Origin: Paenibacillus sp. JQZ6Y-1
Lineage (GTDB): Bacteria; Bacillota; Bacilli; Paenibacillales; Paenibacillaceae
Direction: 5' to 3'
DNA: 64,000 nucleotides
NCBI RefSeq assembly: GCF_040719145.1
Contig: NZ_JBFDUZ010000003.1
Span: 124,001 to 188,000 of the forward strand
The first letter of the stretch is position 1. Each line of letters starts with the position of its first letter. The notes beneath the pieces were generated by a model that saw nothing but the letters and a program-made list of their open reading frames with translations, had not been told where the DNA came from and did not search any database. This document shows positions 25,709 through 34,786 of the stretch, piece after piece. The position numbers and the translations under genes were made by a program.

Positions 25709-28693
25709 ATGACTAAAAAGAAAGTACAACCGTGGGCTGTGCTGTTATTAAGCACATTTCTTGTGCTGCCTATGACAGGCTTCACTGGTATGTCGACGGC
25801 TCACGCAGCAACAGATACACAGAATCACTGGGCAAAGCAAGTATTGAACGATTGGCAAACCAAAGGATATATTAGCGGTTTTGAAGATGGTAGTCTAAAG
25901 CCCGATCAAAGTGTCACCCGATCACAGCTTGCTGCTTTGATCAACAAAGCATACGGCTTCACACAGGCTACTTCCATTCACTATACCGATGTGCAATCAT
26001 CCGATTGGTACTACAATGATGTAGCCATTGCCAAAGCAGAAGGTTATATGGAAGGATACAAAGATTCCACCTTCCACCCCAATCAACAAGTCAGTCGGCA
26101 GGAACTCGCAGTCATTCTAACCACGCTGAAGAAGCTAAAATCATCCAATTCAGCGAATACACTGACAGATACCGTCAACAGCCCCTCTTGGAGTAAAGGC
26201 TCCATCGGCGCCGTCATCGACAGCGGTCTCATGAAAGGCGACGAAAAAGGCTTCCGTCCCAAAGATACAACGACCCGCGCCGAAGCCGTTACCGTATTGG
26301 ATCGTTCCATGCAGGCAGCGACTTCAGCCGCAACCGTATACAATACAGCAGGTGTCTATGGTCCAGCCAGCGGACAGCAATCTTTAGCTGGCAATGTACA
26401 GTTGAATGCCGCAGGCAGTACCTTGCGCAATACGATCATTGAAGGCGATCTGCTGCTCGGTGAAGGGATTGGCGAAGGCGATCTGTTGCTGGATCATGTT
26501 ACGGTTAAAGGTACGACAACGATCAATGGCGGTGGCAGTCACAGCATTCATTTGAAGGATTCTACATTTGCGAACGTGATCGTGAATAAGAAAAGTGGCA
26601 ATGTACGCCTCGTCACTGCCGGATCAACGACCATTCAGCAGCTACTGCTGCAATCTGGAGCTACATTGGAAGAAGAAACATCGACAGCTTCTGGCTTCAG
26701 CAATGTGATTTTGTCTTCGTTTATCCCATCTGGCTCGACGGTAAGCATGAAAGGGCATTTTGATGCGGTCGATGTCGCTTCCTCTGGTGTGAGTATTCAA
26801 CTGGAGAGCGGTAGCGTGGAGCAATTGGCAGTATCCGCTAATGCAGCCAACAATCGCATTAATCTGCCGACTGCTGCCTCGATCGGTACACTCAGTTTGA
26901 ATGCACCAACGACCGTAAACGGGAATGGAACGATCAATCAGGCATATATCCGTTCTGCTGGTGTCGCTATCACACCAAGAGTTGGACAAACAACCCTAAG
27001 TAGTGGTATTACTGCAAAAGTACAAGGCGATACATTAGGTGCTCCACAAGCAACAACGAATATTAGAAAAGACGATGACAAGGACAAAACCAGTCCACCA
27101 TCTGCACCGGAAGTAACAGAGCCGCAAACCTACAATTTGGATATGATCAACGGACAAGCGACTTTACCAGCAGAATTAGCTTATGCTGGATTGAATATGA
27201 GCGATATGAAAATAACCGTCACGCTGGATGGCAAACCATACTCGCCTTTGCTGTTGACCTCATTGCACTACGATAGCGCCAGTCATTCGCTACGTTTTGC
27301 ACCGTTTACCGTGAAAGAAGTCAATTACGGCAAAATCGTACAAATGACGGTAGAACCATCCGGTCCATCCTCATTACTGAAAGCTTCGCTCAAAGGCAGC
27401 TTCCGCATCAATGGTGCGGTTGGACGGATTGCCGATCTGCAAGGTAACGGGGTAACGGACATGTTGATTTCTTTCCGCCGCGGCATGGATGTACGTACTG
27501 GTCCCATCGTAACGACGACCGAAAGCGGACGTGACGGCGAGTATCGATTGGATCTGCCTCCCGGCGTCTACACTGCCGAATTGCAAAAAGACGGCTACCT
27601 TATTACGTACGTTACCGTTTCTGTTCTGGCAGAACAATATACTGAAACGGATGCGGTTGCCATTCCGAACGCGGAGCAGGATCAGATTCGCATCGTACTG
27701 ACTTGGGGCGAATTTCCGCAGGATGAGGATGCTCATCTGATCGGTCCAGCCGGAGATGGATACGGTTTCCATATCTCTCCGACAGATGATCACAACTATA
27801 TCTATAACAATGAAGTGTATGCTCAACTGGAACAAGACCAGCAAGAATCATATGGACCGGAAACAATAACGATTCGCAAACGTACAGATGGAGAATATCT
27901 CTTCTATGTGACGAACTATAGTGCTATGAATTCATCCAGTGCAGCTACTCTGAGCCGTTCGTCTGCAAGAGTAGAGGTATATGTCGGAGATGCCAGCGCA
28001 CCGATGAAAACCTATGATATTCCGAACACTGGCGGTGACGAAATGGTATGGCGCGTCTTTGATCTGGAAGTCAAAGACGGTAAACTGCAATTTTGGGATT
28101 ATAATAGTCTGTTTGATATTGTCCCTTATTCGCCATACATGCCAGTTCAGGACAGAACGCAGCTGAATGATTGGAAACAACAAATGAATGATGAAGCAGA
28201 TTTGCTGCCTGCAAGCCTGACTTTGCCATACGATACAACCCCACAGCAAGCGGTTGAATTGATTACAAATGGCAGCGACTCAAATGTCGAGCGCACCATA
28301 ACTTCTATCAAGCCGGTTCAAACGTCTACCACAGCAAATTCAAGTACCGTGACCACAGATACGTATCTCGGTCTGTCCGATTACAAAAATAATGTACAGT
28401 TACTGCAATACAATGGCAGTACGGATGCGCAACAATACGATGTAACGGTACAATTTAACATCCAGAGTCTAGAAACGAGCCGAGTCGTGCGTATTACCGT
28501 TCCGACAGTAGACACATGGCTGAGTGAAGCCGCGGCTGAAGCACAAACGCTGATTAATCGTTATGCCCCTGAAGAAGATACAGCGCAATTACAAGCTGCT
28601 CTTACCCGTCAACAAGCATTGGCTAACGATGCAACCGTGCCTGATAAGATTGCAACGTTGAAGCAATTGAATACAGAATTGAGTAATTGGTAA
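25709..28693 (+). CDS. SLH-domain surface protein with carboxypeptidase-regulatory-like domain
   Basis: A 994-residue exported protein. A signal peptide ends after AHA at 33. Three SLH repeats follow (about 36-82, 90-143, 155-202; the second contains GYKDSTFHPNQQVSRQELAV), which anchor proteins non-covalently to pyruvylated wall polymers. Residues of about 210-450 look like a beta-helix of short repeats. After an acidic-charged linker (DDDKDK, about 455), a carboxypeptidase regulatory-like beta-sandwich (about 567-640) precedes a domain starting VLTWGEFPQDEDAHL (about 660) that resembles DUF2135/YfaP-like regions. The C terminus is helical. The start at 25709 has GGGGGA upstream; an earlier TTG has none. 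Probably a cell-surface adhesin or structural protein; substrate unknown. Confidence 0.88.
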   Translation: MTKKKVQPWAVLLLSTFLVLPMTGFTGMSTAHAATDTQNHWAKQVLNDWQTKGYISGFEDGSLKPDQSVTRSQLAALINKAYGFTQATSIHYTDVQSSDWYYNDVAIAKAEGYMEGYKDSTFHPNQQVSRQELAVILTTLKKLKSSNSANTLTDTVNSPSWSKGSIGAVIDSGLMKGDEKGFRPKDTTTRAEAVTVLDRSMQAATSAATVYNTAGVYGPASGQQSLAGNVQLNAAGSTLRNTIIEGDLLLGEGIGEGDLLLDHVTVKGTTTINGGGSHSIHLKDSTFANVIVNKKSGNVRLVTAGSTTIQQLLLQSGATLEEETSTASGFSNVILSSFIPSGSTVSMKGHFDAVDVASSGVSIQLESGSVEQLAVSANAANNRINLPTAASIGTLSLNAPTTVNGNGTINQAYIRSAGVAITPRVGQTTLSSGITAKVQGDTLGAPQATTNIRKDDDKDKTSPPSAPEVTEPQTYNLDMINGQATLPAELAYAGLNMSDMKITVTLDGKPYSPLLLTSLHYDSASHSLRFAPFTVKEVNYGKIVQMTVEPSGPSSLLKASLKGSFRINGAVGRIADLQGNGVTDMLISFRRGMDVRTGPIVTTTESGRDGEYRLDLPPGVYTAELQKDGYLITYVTVSVLAEQYTETDAVAIPNAEQDQIRIVLTWGEFPQDEDAHLIGPAGDGYGFHISPTDDHNYIYNNEVYAQLEQDQQESYGPETITIRKRTDGEYLFYVTNYSAMNSSSAATLSRSSARVEVYVGDASAPMKTYDIPNTGGDEMVWRVFDLEVKDGKLQFWDYNSLFDIVPYSPYMPVQDRTQLNDWKQQMNDEADLLPASLTLPYDTTPQQAVELITNGSDSNVERTITSIKPVQTSTTANSSTVTTDTYLGLSDYKNNVQLLQYNGSTDAQQYDVTVQFNIQSLETSRVVRITVPTVDTWLSEAAAEAQTLINRYAPEEDTAQLQAALTRQQALANDATVPDKIATLKQLNTELSNW

Positions 28694-28762
28694 AAAGCAT
28701 AGCGGAGTATCGAGACAAGCAGAACAACAAAACAGAACCATAACAAAATAGAATCATGTATA

Positions 28763-28798
28763 AAAAAGCCAGCCCCTTTTATCAGGACTGGCTTTTTT
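28763..28798 (+). terminator. Intrinsic terminator after the SLH gene
   Basis: AAAAAAGCCAG pairs with CTGGCTTTTTT around a 14-nt loop with a T run on both strands, so it also suits the end of the minus-strand liv operon. Confidence 0.82.
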
Positions 28799-28906
28799 AT
28801 GCATGATTAGAAGGTGAGAGATGATCTTGCACATCCTATAGCATCGGATCACATCAATCTTTACGATCCATCACTACGAATCGTTTATCGTTTATAAACT
28901 GCTTAT

Positions 28907-29611
28907 CTACGCCAAATATGCCTCTTTCACCTGATCATTTTTCAGCAGCTCGCTAGCCACATCCTGCAAGGTAATCTCGCCCGTCTGGATGACATATCCG
29001 CGGTGTGCAATCTGTAGCGCTTGATACGCATTCTGCTCCACCAACAAAATCGTCATGCCCGTTTGGTTTAGCTCCTGAATAATCTCAAAAATCTGATCCA
29101 CAATGACCGGCGCCAGTCCCATTGACGGTTCATCCAGCAGTAGGATTTTCGGTCCCATCATCAGACCTCGGGCAATCGCCAGCATCTGCTGCTCACCGCC
29201 ACTCATCGTACCGCCCACCTGATGGTACCGTTCCTTCAATCTAGGAAAATAGGCAAATGCCTTTTCGATGCGCTCTTTGATTACGCTTTTGCTTTTAACC
29301 GAGAACGCGCCCATTTCCAAATTTTCTTTGACCGTCAAACGTGGGAAAATACGTCGCCCTTCCGGCACATGGGCGATACCGCCCTGCGCAGTCAAATGCG
29401 GTGGTTGGGCGGTGATGTTTTTGCCGTTAAACCAGATTTCGCCTTTCATCTTCACCTGACCGCAGATCGATTTGAGCGTAGTCGATTTGCCTGCTCCGTT
29501 AGAGCCGATCAGGGTCACAATCTCGCCCTCGCTCACTTCAATATCGATACCGCGCAGCGCTTGAATGGCGCCGTAATATGCTTCGACCTGTTTTAGTTGC
29601 AGCAGACTCAT
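28907..29611 (-). CDS. livF: Branched-chain amino acid ABC transporter ATP-binding protein LivF
   Basis: Cytoplasmic ATPase subunit of 234 residues. Walker A GSNGAGKS at 36-43, the ABC signature MSGGEQQ near 133-139 and Walker B LLLDEPS near 155-161 are intact. The sequence AYYGAIQALRGIDIEV at the start is typical of LivF rather than LivG. Its start overlaps the end of livG by four bases (ATGA), a sign of translational coupling. It is the last gene of the operon livJ-type SBP, livH, livM, livG, livF. Confidence 0.95.
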   Translation of the reverse strand: MSLLQLKQVEAYYGAIQALRGIDIEVSEGEIVTLIGSNGAGKSTTLKSICGQVKMKGEIWFNGKNITAQPPHLTAQGGIAHVPEGRRIFPRLTVKENLEMGAFSVKSKSVIKERIEKAFAYFPRLKERYHQVGGTMSGGEQQMLAIARGLMMGPKILLLDEPSMGLAPVIVDQIFEIIQELNQTGMTILLVEQNAYQALQIAHRGYVIQTGEITLQDVASELLKNDQVKEAYLA

Positions 29612-30396
29612 TCCGCCACCACTCCTTCCTCCACCGCGCTTTTACCGAGATATGCCTCGATCACTTTCGGATTGGCACGAATATCCTCTGGTCCGCCCTC
29701 GGCGATCTTCACCCCATGATCCAGCACCAGAATATGATGAGACAGCTCCATTACAAGCTTCATATCGTGCTCGATCAGAATAATAGAAATGTTCAGTTCA
29801 CTCTGGATGCGCCGAATGAGTCCAGTCAGGTCGGCAGTTTCGCGCGGGTTCATACCGGCAGCAGGCTCATCGAGCAGCAGCACCTTCGGCTTGGCTGCCA
29901 GCGCACGGGCGATCTCCAAGCGTCGCTGTGCACCATATGACAGACTGCTTGCTTCAGCATTGTACCATTCCGCCAGCCCAACATATTCCAGCAATCGATA
30001 TGCCTCTTGCTGTGAATGATGCTCCTCGTGCCGAACACGTGGCAGATTGAGCAGCGTACCGACAACACCTGTTTTCAGATGAATATGCATACCGACCTGC
30101 ACATTTTCCAGTACGGTCATGCTGCCAAACAGCCGAATATTTTGAAAGGTGCGGGCGATGCCTTTGCCAGTAATGCGATCTGGCTTCACATTGACAATCG
30201 ATTCGCCATCCAGCTGAATACTACCGCCATCTGGCACATAAATACCGGTAATCATATTGAAAAAGGTCGTCTTGCCCGCACCGTTTGGTCCGATGACCGC
30301 GGAAATCTGACCGCGCGGAAATTCAAAATCCACGCCGCCCACCGCAGTCAGTCCACCGAATGTCTTGGTCAATCGGCTCACTTTCAGGATGCTCAT
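29608..30396 (-). CDS. livG: Branched-chain amino acid ABC transporter ATP-binding protein LivG
   Basis: The second ATPase of the transporter, 262 residues. Walker A GPNGAGKT at 36-43, signature LSYGAQRRLEIARAL near 154-168 (with the LivG-typical LSYG variant) and Walker B LLLDEPAAGMNP. The C-terminal tail with KVIEAYLG is the LivG-specific end. AAGGAGG precedes the ATG. The gap of 310 bp to livM is unusually wide for this otherwise tight operon. Confidence 0.95.
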   Translation of the reverse strand: MSILKVSRLTKTFGGLTAVGGVDFEFPRGQISAVIGPNGAGKTTFFNMITGIYVPDGGSIQLDGESIVNVKPDRITGKGIARTFQNIRLFGSMTVLENVQVGMHIHLKTGVVGTLLNLPRVRHEEHHSQQEAYRLLEYVGLAEWYNAEASSLSYGAQRRLEIARALAAKPKVLLLDEPAAGMNPRETADLTGLIRRIQSELNISIILIEHDMKLVMELSHHILVLDHGVKIAEGGPEDIRANPKVIEAYLGKSAVEEGVVAE

Positions 30397-30706
30397 CCTA
30401 CCAACCTCCTTTTTGTATATTTGTACAGATTCAATCGTATGACAATAGCTATCGCTATGTTCATGTCTGCTCTGTCGATGGCTATTCCATGTGTAGATTT
30501 AATGATCGTGTCGATCCTCCGAGATTGGTATAGGCACGATCGTCGCAGGCGTGTAGCGCGCCACAATGGAGCTAGTCAGATGACTATATCCACTTTTCCA
30601 GAAGGAAGTACGCTGTTTGGACACATCCTGTTCTATCTGACTATCGTTAGCCGTATGGCGTGTTACTACGGTTGTACGTCCACTATTCCGCGCTAATGTA
30701 TCCTCT
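30397..30706 (-). other. 310-bp spacer inside the liv operon
   Basis: Between livM and livG, where most liv operons have overlapping genes. I see no terminator hairpin, no ribosome site apart from that of livG, and no convincing ORF. It may be a remnant of a lost gene or of an extended livM 3' end. Confidence 0.5.
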
Positions 30707-32005
30707 TCATTTCGAGCTAACTTCGGTGCGAATGGCAGCAGCAGGGGTTTTAGGGTTTGGATGATGGTCACCGGTAACAACCTCCTTCGGAATTTTGCGA
30801 TTTTTGGCAGCGATCAGACCGTTAGGACGGAAGATGGCAACCAGAATCAGGATCATGCCGAAAATAAACCGTTGCATTTTGGATGGAGATAACGCCGTTG
30901 GTACATTGATTACGCCTTGCATGGACAACTGATTGAGCCAGTTGGTCACTTCGGTCAGCACCTGCAAATTCAGGATTGTGACGAGGCTGGCACCGAGGAT
31001 AACGCCCGGCACACTACCCATACCGCCAAGCACAACCATAACGAGAATCGTCGTCGATTCAATCAACGTAAAGCTGGTCGGATCGATAAAGGTTTGCTTC
31101 GCTGCGAACACAACGCCCATCATACCGGAAAAGGAAGCCCCAATCGCGAAGGCGATCAGCTTGGTGCGGATCAGCGGAATCCCCATCGATTGAGCGGCGA
31201 TTTCATTTTCCCGTACCGCTTTCCATGAGCGTCCTAACCGTGAATGCTCCAATCGGCGTACTGCGAAGATGACGATAAGCAAAATAGCAATCACGATAAA
31301 GTAAAACTGATGTGGAAAGGTAAAGTCAAAGCCGAACAAATCCGGCGGTTGAATCGAGGACAAGCCCATCGCCCCGTTGGTGATGTTGACCGGCTTTTCC
31401 AGATTGTTAAAGATAATACGGATAATCTCCCCAAAGCCGAGCGTAACGATTGCCAGATAATCGCCCTTAACCCGAAGCACTGGCAAACCGAGTAGAATCC
31501 CGAAGATGCCTGCCATAAAGCCGCCGAGCAAAATGAAGATCCAGAACGTACCGCCTGATAGCGGGAACAGCTCACCAGAGATAAAATTGTTCGCCTGATC
31601 GGTAGCAAAGATACCGTACGTATATGCCCCAACTGCGAAGAAGGCGATAAAGCCCATATCCAGCAGACCGGCAAAGCCGACCACAATATTCAGTCCCAGT
31701 GCCATCGCGACATAGATGCCACATTGGGTTGCGACTTCCATATACGATTCATACGACGGTCCACCGGACGTCGCAAATGGAATGACCACAACCAGCAGCA
31801 CTAGAGCGATGATCCATTTGATCCCATTGGTAAAGGAGGTGTAATACAGCAACAGCAGCGATGCCAACATTAACAGAAAGGCGGTGACTGAACGATCCAT
31901 CAGATAGACCGCCCCCGCCGTCACGAGGGTAAAGGCGATCAGGATCAAGCCCTGTGCCAGCTTGCTGCCGCGCAGCGATGAGCGTACATTTGCCAGTTTT
32001 CCCAT
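30707..32005 (-). CDS. livM: Branched-chain amino acid ABC transporter permease LivM
   Basis: A 432-residue membrane subunit with about ten hydrophobic segments. The family signature stretch GDYLAIVTLGFGEIIRI and the ATPase-coupling segment with RSWKAVRENEIAAQSMGI are clear. A C-terminal soluble tail of about 40 polar residues extends beyond the last helix. The livH stop TAG is followed directly by an in-frame GTG; I prefer the ATG at 32005, which has AGGTG six bases upstream. It pairs with LivH to form the membrane channel. Confidence 0.94.
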   Translation of the reverse strand: MGKLANVRSSLRGSKLAQGLILIAFTLVTAGAVYLMDRSVTAFLLMLASLLLLYYTSFTNGIKWIIALVLLVVVIPFATSGGPSYESYMEVATQCGIYVAMALGLNIVVGFAGLLDMGFIAFFAVGAYTYGIFATDQANNFISGELFPLSGGTFWIFILLGGFMAGIFGILLGLPVLRVKGDYLAIVTLGFGEIIRIIFNNLEKPVNITNGAMGLSSIQPPDLFGFDFTFPHQFYFIVIAILLIVIFAVRRLEHSRLGRSWKAVRENEIAAQSMGIPLIRTKLIAFAIGASFSGMMGVVFAAKQTFIDPTSFTLIESTTILVMVVLGGMGSVPGVILGASLVTILNLQVLTEVTNWLNQLSMQGVINVPTALSPSKMQRFIFGMILILVAIFRPNGLIAAKNRKIPKEVVTGDHHPNPKTPAAAIRTEVSSK

Positions 32006-32014
32006 ATGCTTCAC

Positions 32015-33001
32015 CTACACTTTCTCTTTGACGGCTTTGCCAAACAAGCCTTCCGGTTTGAAGATCAGTACGACGATCAGAATCGCAAAGGCGAATACAT
32101 CCTTGTATTCTGCGCCGAAGTTGCCGCCAGTCATGATGCCTAGGTTGGCGGAAGCAAACATCTCCAGCACCCCGATTACGACACCACCAAACATGGCACC
32201 ACGGATATTGCCGATACCGCCTAATACCGCAGCGGTAAACGCTTTGAGACCGAGGATAAAGCCGATATACGGATCAATTGTGCCGTATTGCTGAGCGAAC
32301 AGAACGCCTGTCGAACCGCCCAATGCCGAACCGATAAAGAAGGTTAGCAAAATGACTTTGTTCACGTTGATCGACATCAGTGAAGCCGTCTCACGATCCT
32401 GCGCTACCGCACGCATCGCGCCGCCCCATTTGGAACGATTGACGAAAATGTCCAGCCCAATCATCAATACAATCGCTACGATAAAAATAAAGATCGTATT
32501 CGTCTTCACTGTGGCATTGCCGAATGCAGCCGACAACGACGAGAAGCCGAGTGTAAAGCGTCCTTCAAACAGCTGCGGTACACTGACGATATAATTGCCC
32601 GTTTTCAGCTCGGCGATAAAACGCACCACATCCTGTAGCACAAACGATACACCGAATGCCGAGATGAGCGAGATCAGCTTGGGTGCTTTGCGCAGTGGAC
32701 GATACGCCACCCGTTCAATGCCCACACCGAGCGCGCCCGTTACCATCATCGCAATAAACAGAATCAGTACATACGATAACCACGGCGGCATACCACTCGA
32801 CAAGCCCATCGCCTGAAATCCGAACAGAACAGCGGTACCGACAAACGCTCCGGTCATAAAAATCTCTCCGTGCGCAAAGTTGATCAATTCCAGAATGCCA
32901 TACACCATCGTGTATCCGAGTGCTACGACCGCATAAATCGCGCCCAATGCCAGACCGTCGATGAGCACCTGGGGCAATGTTTGTAAGATAGTTGCGAACA
33001 T
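32015..33001 (-). CDS. livH: Branched-chain amino acid ABC transporter permease LivH
   Basis: A 328-residue membrane subunit with about eight hydrophobic segments; the opening GLALGAIYAVVALGYTMVYGILELINFAHG is diagnostic of LivH. The coupling segment is RAVAQDRETASLMSINV. The frame stays open to 33061, but AAAGGGG lies seven bases before the ATG at 33001, which also gives the usual N terminus. livM starts immediately after the stop codon, so the two permeases are probably translated in a coupled way. Confidence 0.95.
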   Translation of the reverse strand: MFATILQTLPQVLIDGLALGAIYAVVALGYTMVYGILELINFAHGEIFMTGAFVGTAVLFGFQAMGLSSGMPPWLSYVLILFIAMMVTGALGVGIERVAYRPLRKAPKLISLISAFGVSFVLQDVVRFIAELKTGNYIVSVPQLFEGRFTLGFSSLSAAFGNATVKTNTIFIFIVAIVLMIGLDIFVNRSKWGGAMRAVAQDRETASLMSINVNKVILLTFFIGSALGGSTGVLFAQQYGTIDPYIGFILGLKAFTAAVLGGIGNIRGAMFGGVVIGVLEMFASANLGIMTGGNFGAEYKDVFAFAILIVVLIFKPEGLFGKAVKEKV

Positions 33002-33091
33002 GAACGTACCCCTTTCGTAAGGAATAAAACAAGAGCCAAAAGGTATGCCGTCAACCTGCACATACCTTTTGGCCGCATGCTAACTTCCGTA

Positions 33092-34297
33092 TTATTGGCT
33101 CACCTCGGAAACCAGTTCACCCGGATACGAGTCGCCTTTGAATTCGTAAATGTAGACTTTGGCAAAGGAGTTATCACCCTTGTCATCAAAAGAAACCTCG
33201 GTTGCAATCCCTTTGAAATCCTTAGTTGCACGTACTGCATCACGAACCGCTTCGCGTGTTGGCATCTCGCCTTTGCTGCTTTCGACCGTTTTCTTGATCG
33301 CATCCAGCATGATTGTCATGGAATCGTACGCATAAGCGGAGTAGCCTTCCGGCGCTTTACCAAATGCTTTTTGGTAGCGTCCTGCCCAGTCAGCCCCGCC
33401 TTCCATTTTGGCAATTTCACCAGCTACGGAGCTGTACAGTGCACCTTTGACATCGGCACCTGCCACTTCCACCAGACCGGAGGAATCAAGTGCATCGCCG
33501 CCCATAATCGGTGCAGTAATACCTTTGTCGCGTGCCTGCTTGATGATCAGACCGCCTTCGGCATACAGACCGCCGAAGAAGATAAAGTCTGGATTTTGCG
33601 TCGCCGCAATGTTAAGTACGCCGTTGAAATCTTTTTCGCCGACTGTAATGCCTTCGTAACCGACGATCGTTGCACCTAGCTCTTGTGCTTTATCGCGGAA
33701 TGCTTCGGCAAGACCTTGACCGTAAGCTGTTTTATCCTGAATAACAAAGATCTTTTTCGCGCCGACCGTGTTGACAGCATAGTTGGCGGCTGCCGGACCT
33801 TGGAAGTCATCACGCGCTACGACGCGGTTAGCGACTTTCAGCTTGCGATCCGTAAACTCGGTTGCCGTACTGGCTGGCGAGATCATTGGAATATTGTATT
33901 TCTCGTACACAACGGAAGATGGAATGGATACACCGGAGTTCAGGTGGCCGATTACGCCCAGTACCGATTGATCTGCACCGATTTGCTCGGCATTGGCAAC
34001 GCCTTTTTTCGGATCGCCTTGATCATCGTAAGGAACGAGTTCGAGGGAATAGCCTAGTTTGGTGAATTCTTCTTTATGATCTTCAAGCGACATCTGTGCG
34101 CCGAGACGAATTGCTTCGCCCTGAATCGAGCTACCGCCCGACAATGGCGATTGGGTGGCAATTTTGATTACTTTGCCTCCACTGCTCTCTCCCCCGGATG
34201 CACCGGTTGTTGTTCCTGTACTGCCGCTATTACCGCAACCTGCGAGTAGACCGGTAATCAATGTTGCTACCACCAAACCATTCCATTTCCACTTCAT
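33092..34297 (-). CDS. Branched-chain amino acid ABC transporter substrate-binding lipoprotein
   Basis: Extracellular receptor of 401 residues. It has a lipoprotein signal peptide with lipobox LLAGC (Cys21), a Gly/Ser/Thr-rich linker and a Leu/Ile/Val-binding Periplas_BP_6 fold. IKIATQSPLSGGSSIQGEAIRLGAQMSLED is the typical first ligand-binding stretch, and the ISPASTATE segment lines the cleft. Branched-chain amino acids are the likely ligands, but relatives also bind amides or urea. An AGAGGGGG site precedes the ATG. First gene of the liv operon. Confidence 0.93.
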   Translation of the reverse strand: MKWKWNGLVVATLITGLLAGCGNSGSTGTTTGASGGESSGGKVIKIATQSPLSGGSSIQGEAIRLGAQMSLEDHKEEFTKLGYSLELVPYDDQGDPKKGVANAEQIGADQSVLGVIGHLNSGVSIPSSVVYEKYNIPMISPASTATEFTDRKLKVANRVVARDDFQGPAAANYAVNTVGAKKIFVIQDKTAYGQGLAEAFRDKAQELGATIVGYEGITVGEKDFNGVLNIAATQNPDFIFFGGLYAEGGLIIKQARDKGITAPIMGGDALDSSGLVEVAGADVKGALYSSVAGEIAKMEGGADWAGRYQKAFGKAPEGYSAYAYDSMTIMLDAIKKTVESSKGEMPTREAVRDAVRATKDFKGIATEVSFDDKGDNSFAKVYIYEFKGDSYPGELVSEVSQ

Positions 34298-34786
34298 ACT
34301 TTGTAATCCCCCTCTTTAATGTAAGTTTTTATAACATATAAAGATATAATAACTTGACTAAAGTATACATAGACCACATGTATAGAGCAATCAAAAGTTT
34401 TAATCCAATACTTCATATATTGGAACATATTATGAATTAATATTTCAAAATTCCGAATAATATGCTGGATAAACGTCTTTATGTTTCGTTTTCTACACCT
34501 TTTCTATACATTCGATAAATAAATATGCATTTTAGAGTGATTTCATTCATAGCGCATTGTAGGTTTATGTAGTTTTACGTAGGTTCTCGTTTAGAATTTT
34601 CAGCCCTCTCAATGTTAACTTATATAACATTATGTCATCAATATTTTTTATCATATCGTTATTTTTTATTTATCAGTAGCGATTTAGAAAAGACTCATCG
34701 GAAAAAGCCACCTGTATCGCATACAAGGTTATCTTTTTCCGATGAGTCTTTGGTTGAGGATCTGTATATCATCATATCTAGTTGCA
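34298..34786. other. Intergenic region upstream of liv, with terminator
   Basis: About 490 bp, AT-rich near the liv start, where a weak promoter (TTGATT at 34389-34394, TATGTA at 34366-34371, 17-nt spacer, minus strand) may lie. The 19-bp inverted repeat at 34689-34751 ends the upstream operon. No riboswitch or CodY-type box of good quality was seen. Confidence 0.45.
34689..34751 (-). terminator. Perfect 19-bp hairpin ending the sugar ABC/two-component operon
   Basis: 34689-34707 is exactly complementary to 34733-34751, with a 25-nt loop. On the minus strand it follows the response-regulator stop by 36 bp and ends in TTTT. Confidence 0.7.

Noticed and set aside
30499-30780. 93-codon minus-strand frame across the livM end and the liv spacer
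   Set aside because: Overlaps livM by about 70 bp, lacks a ribosome site and shows no recognisable domain.
34586-34606. CodY-like box (AATTTTCAG) upstream of liv
   Set aside because: Only the first half of the 15-bp consensus matches; the second half is wrong.
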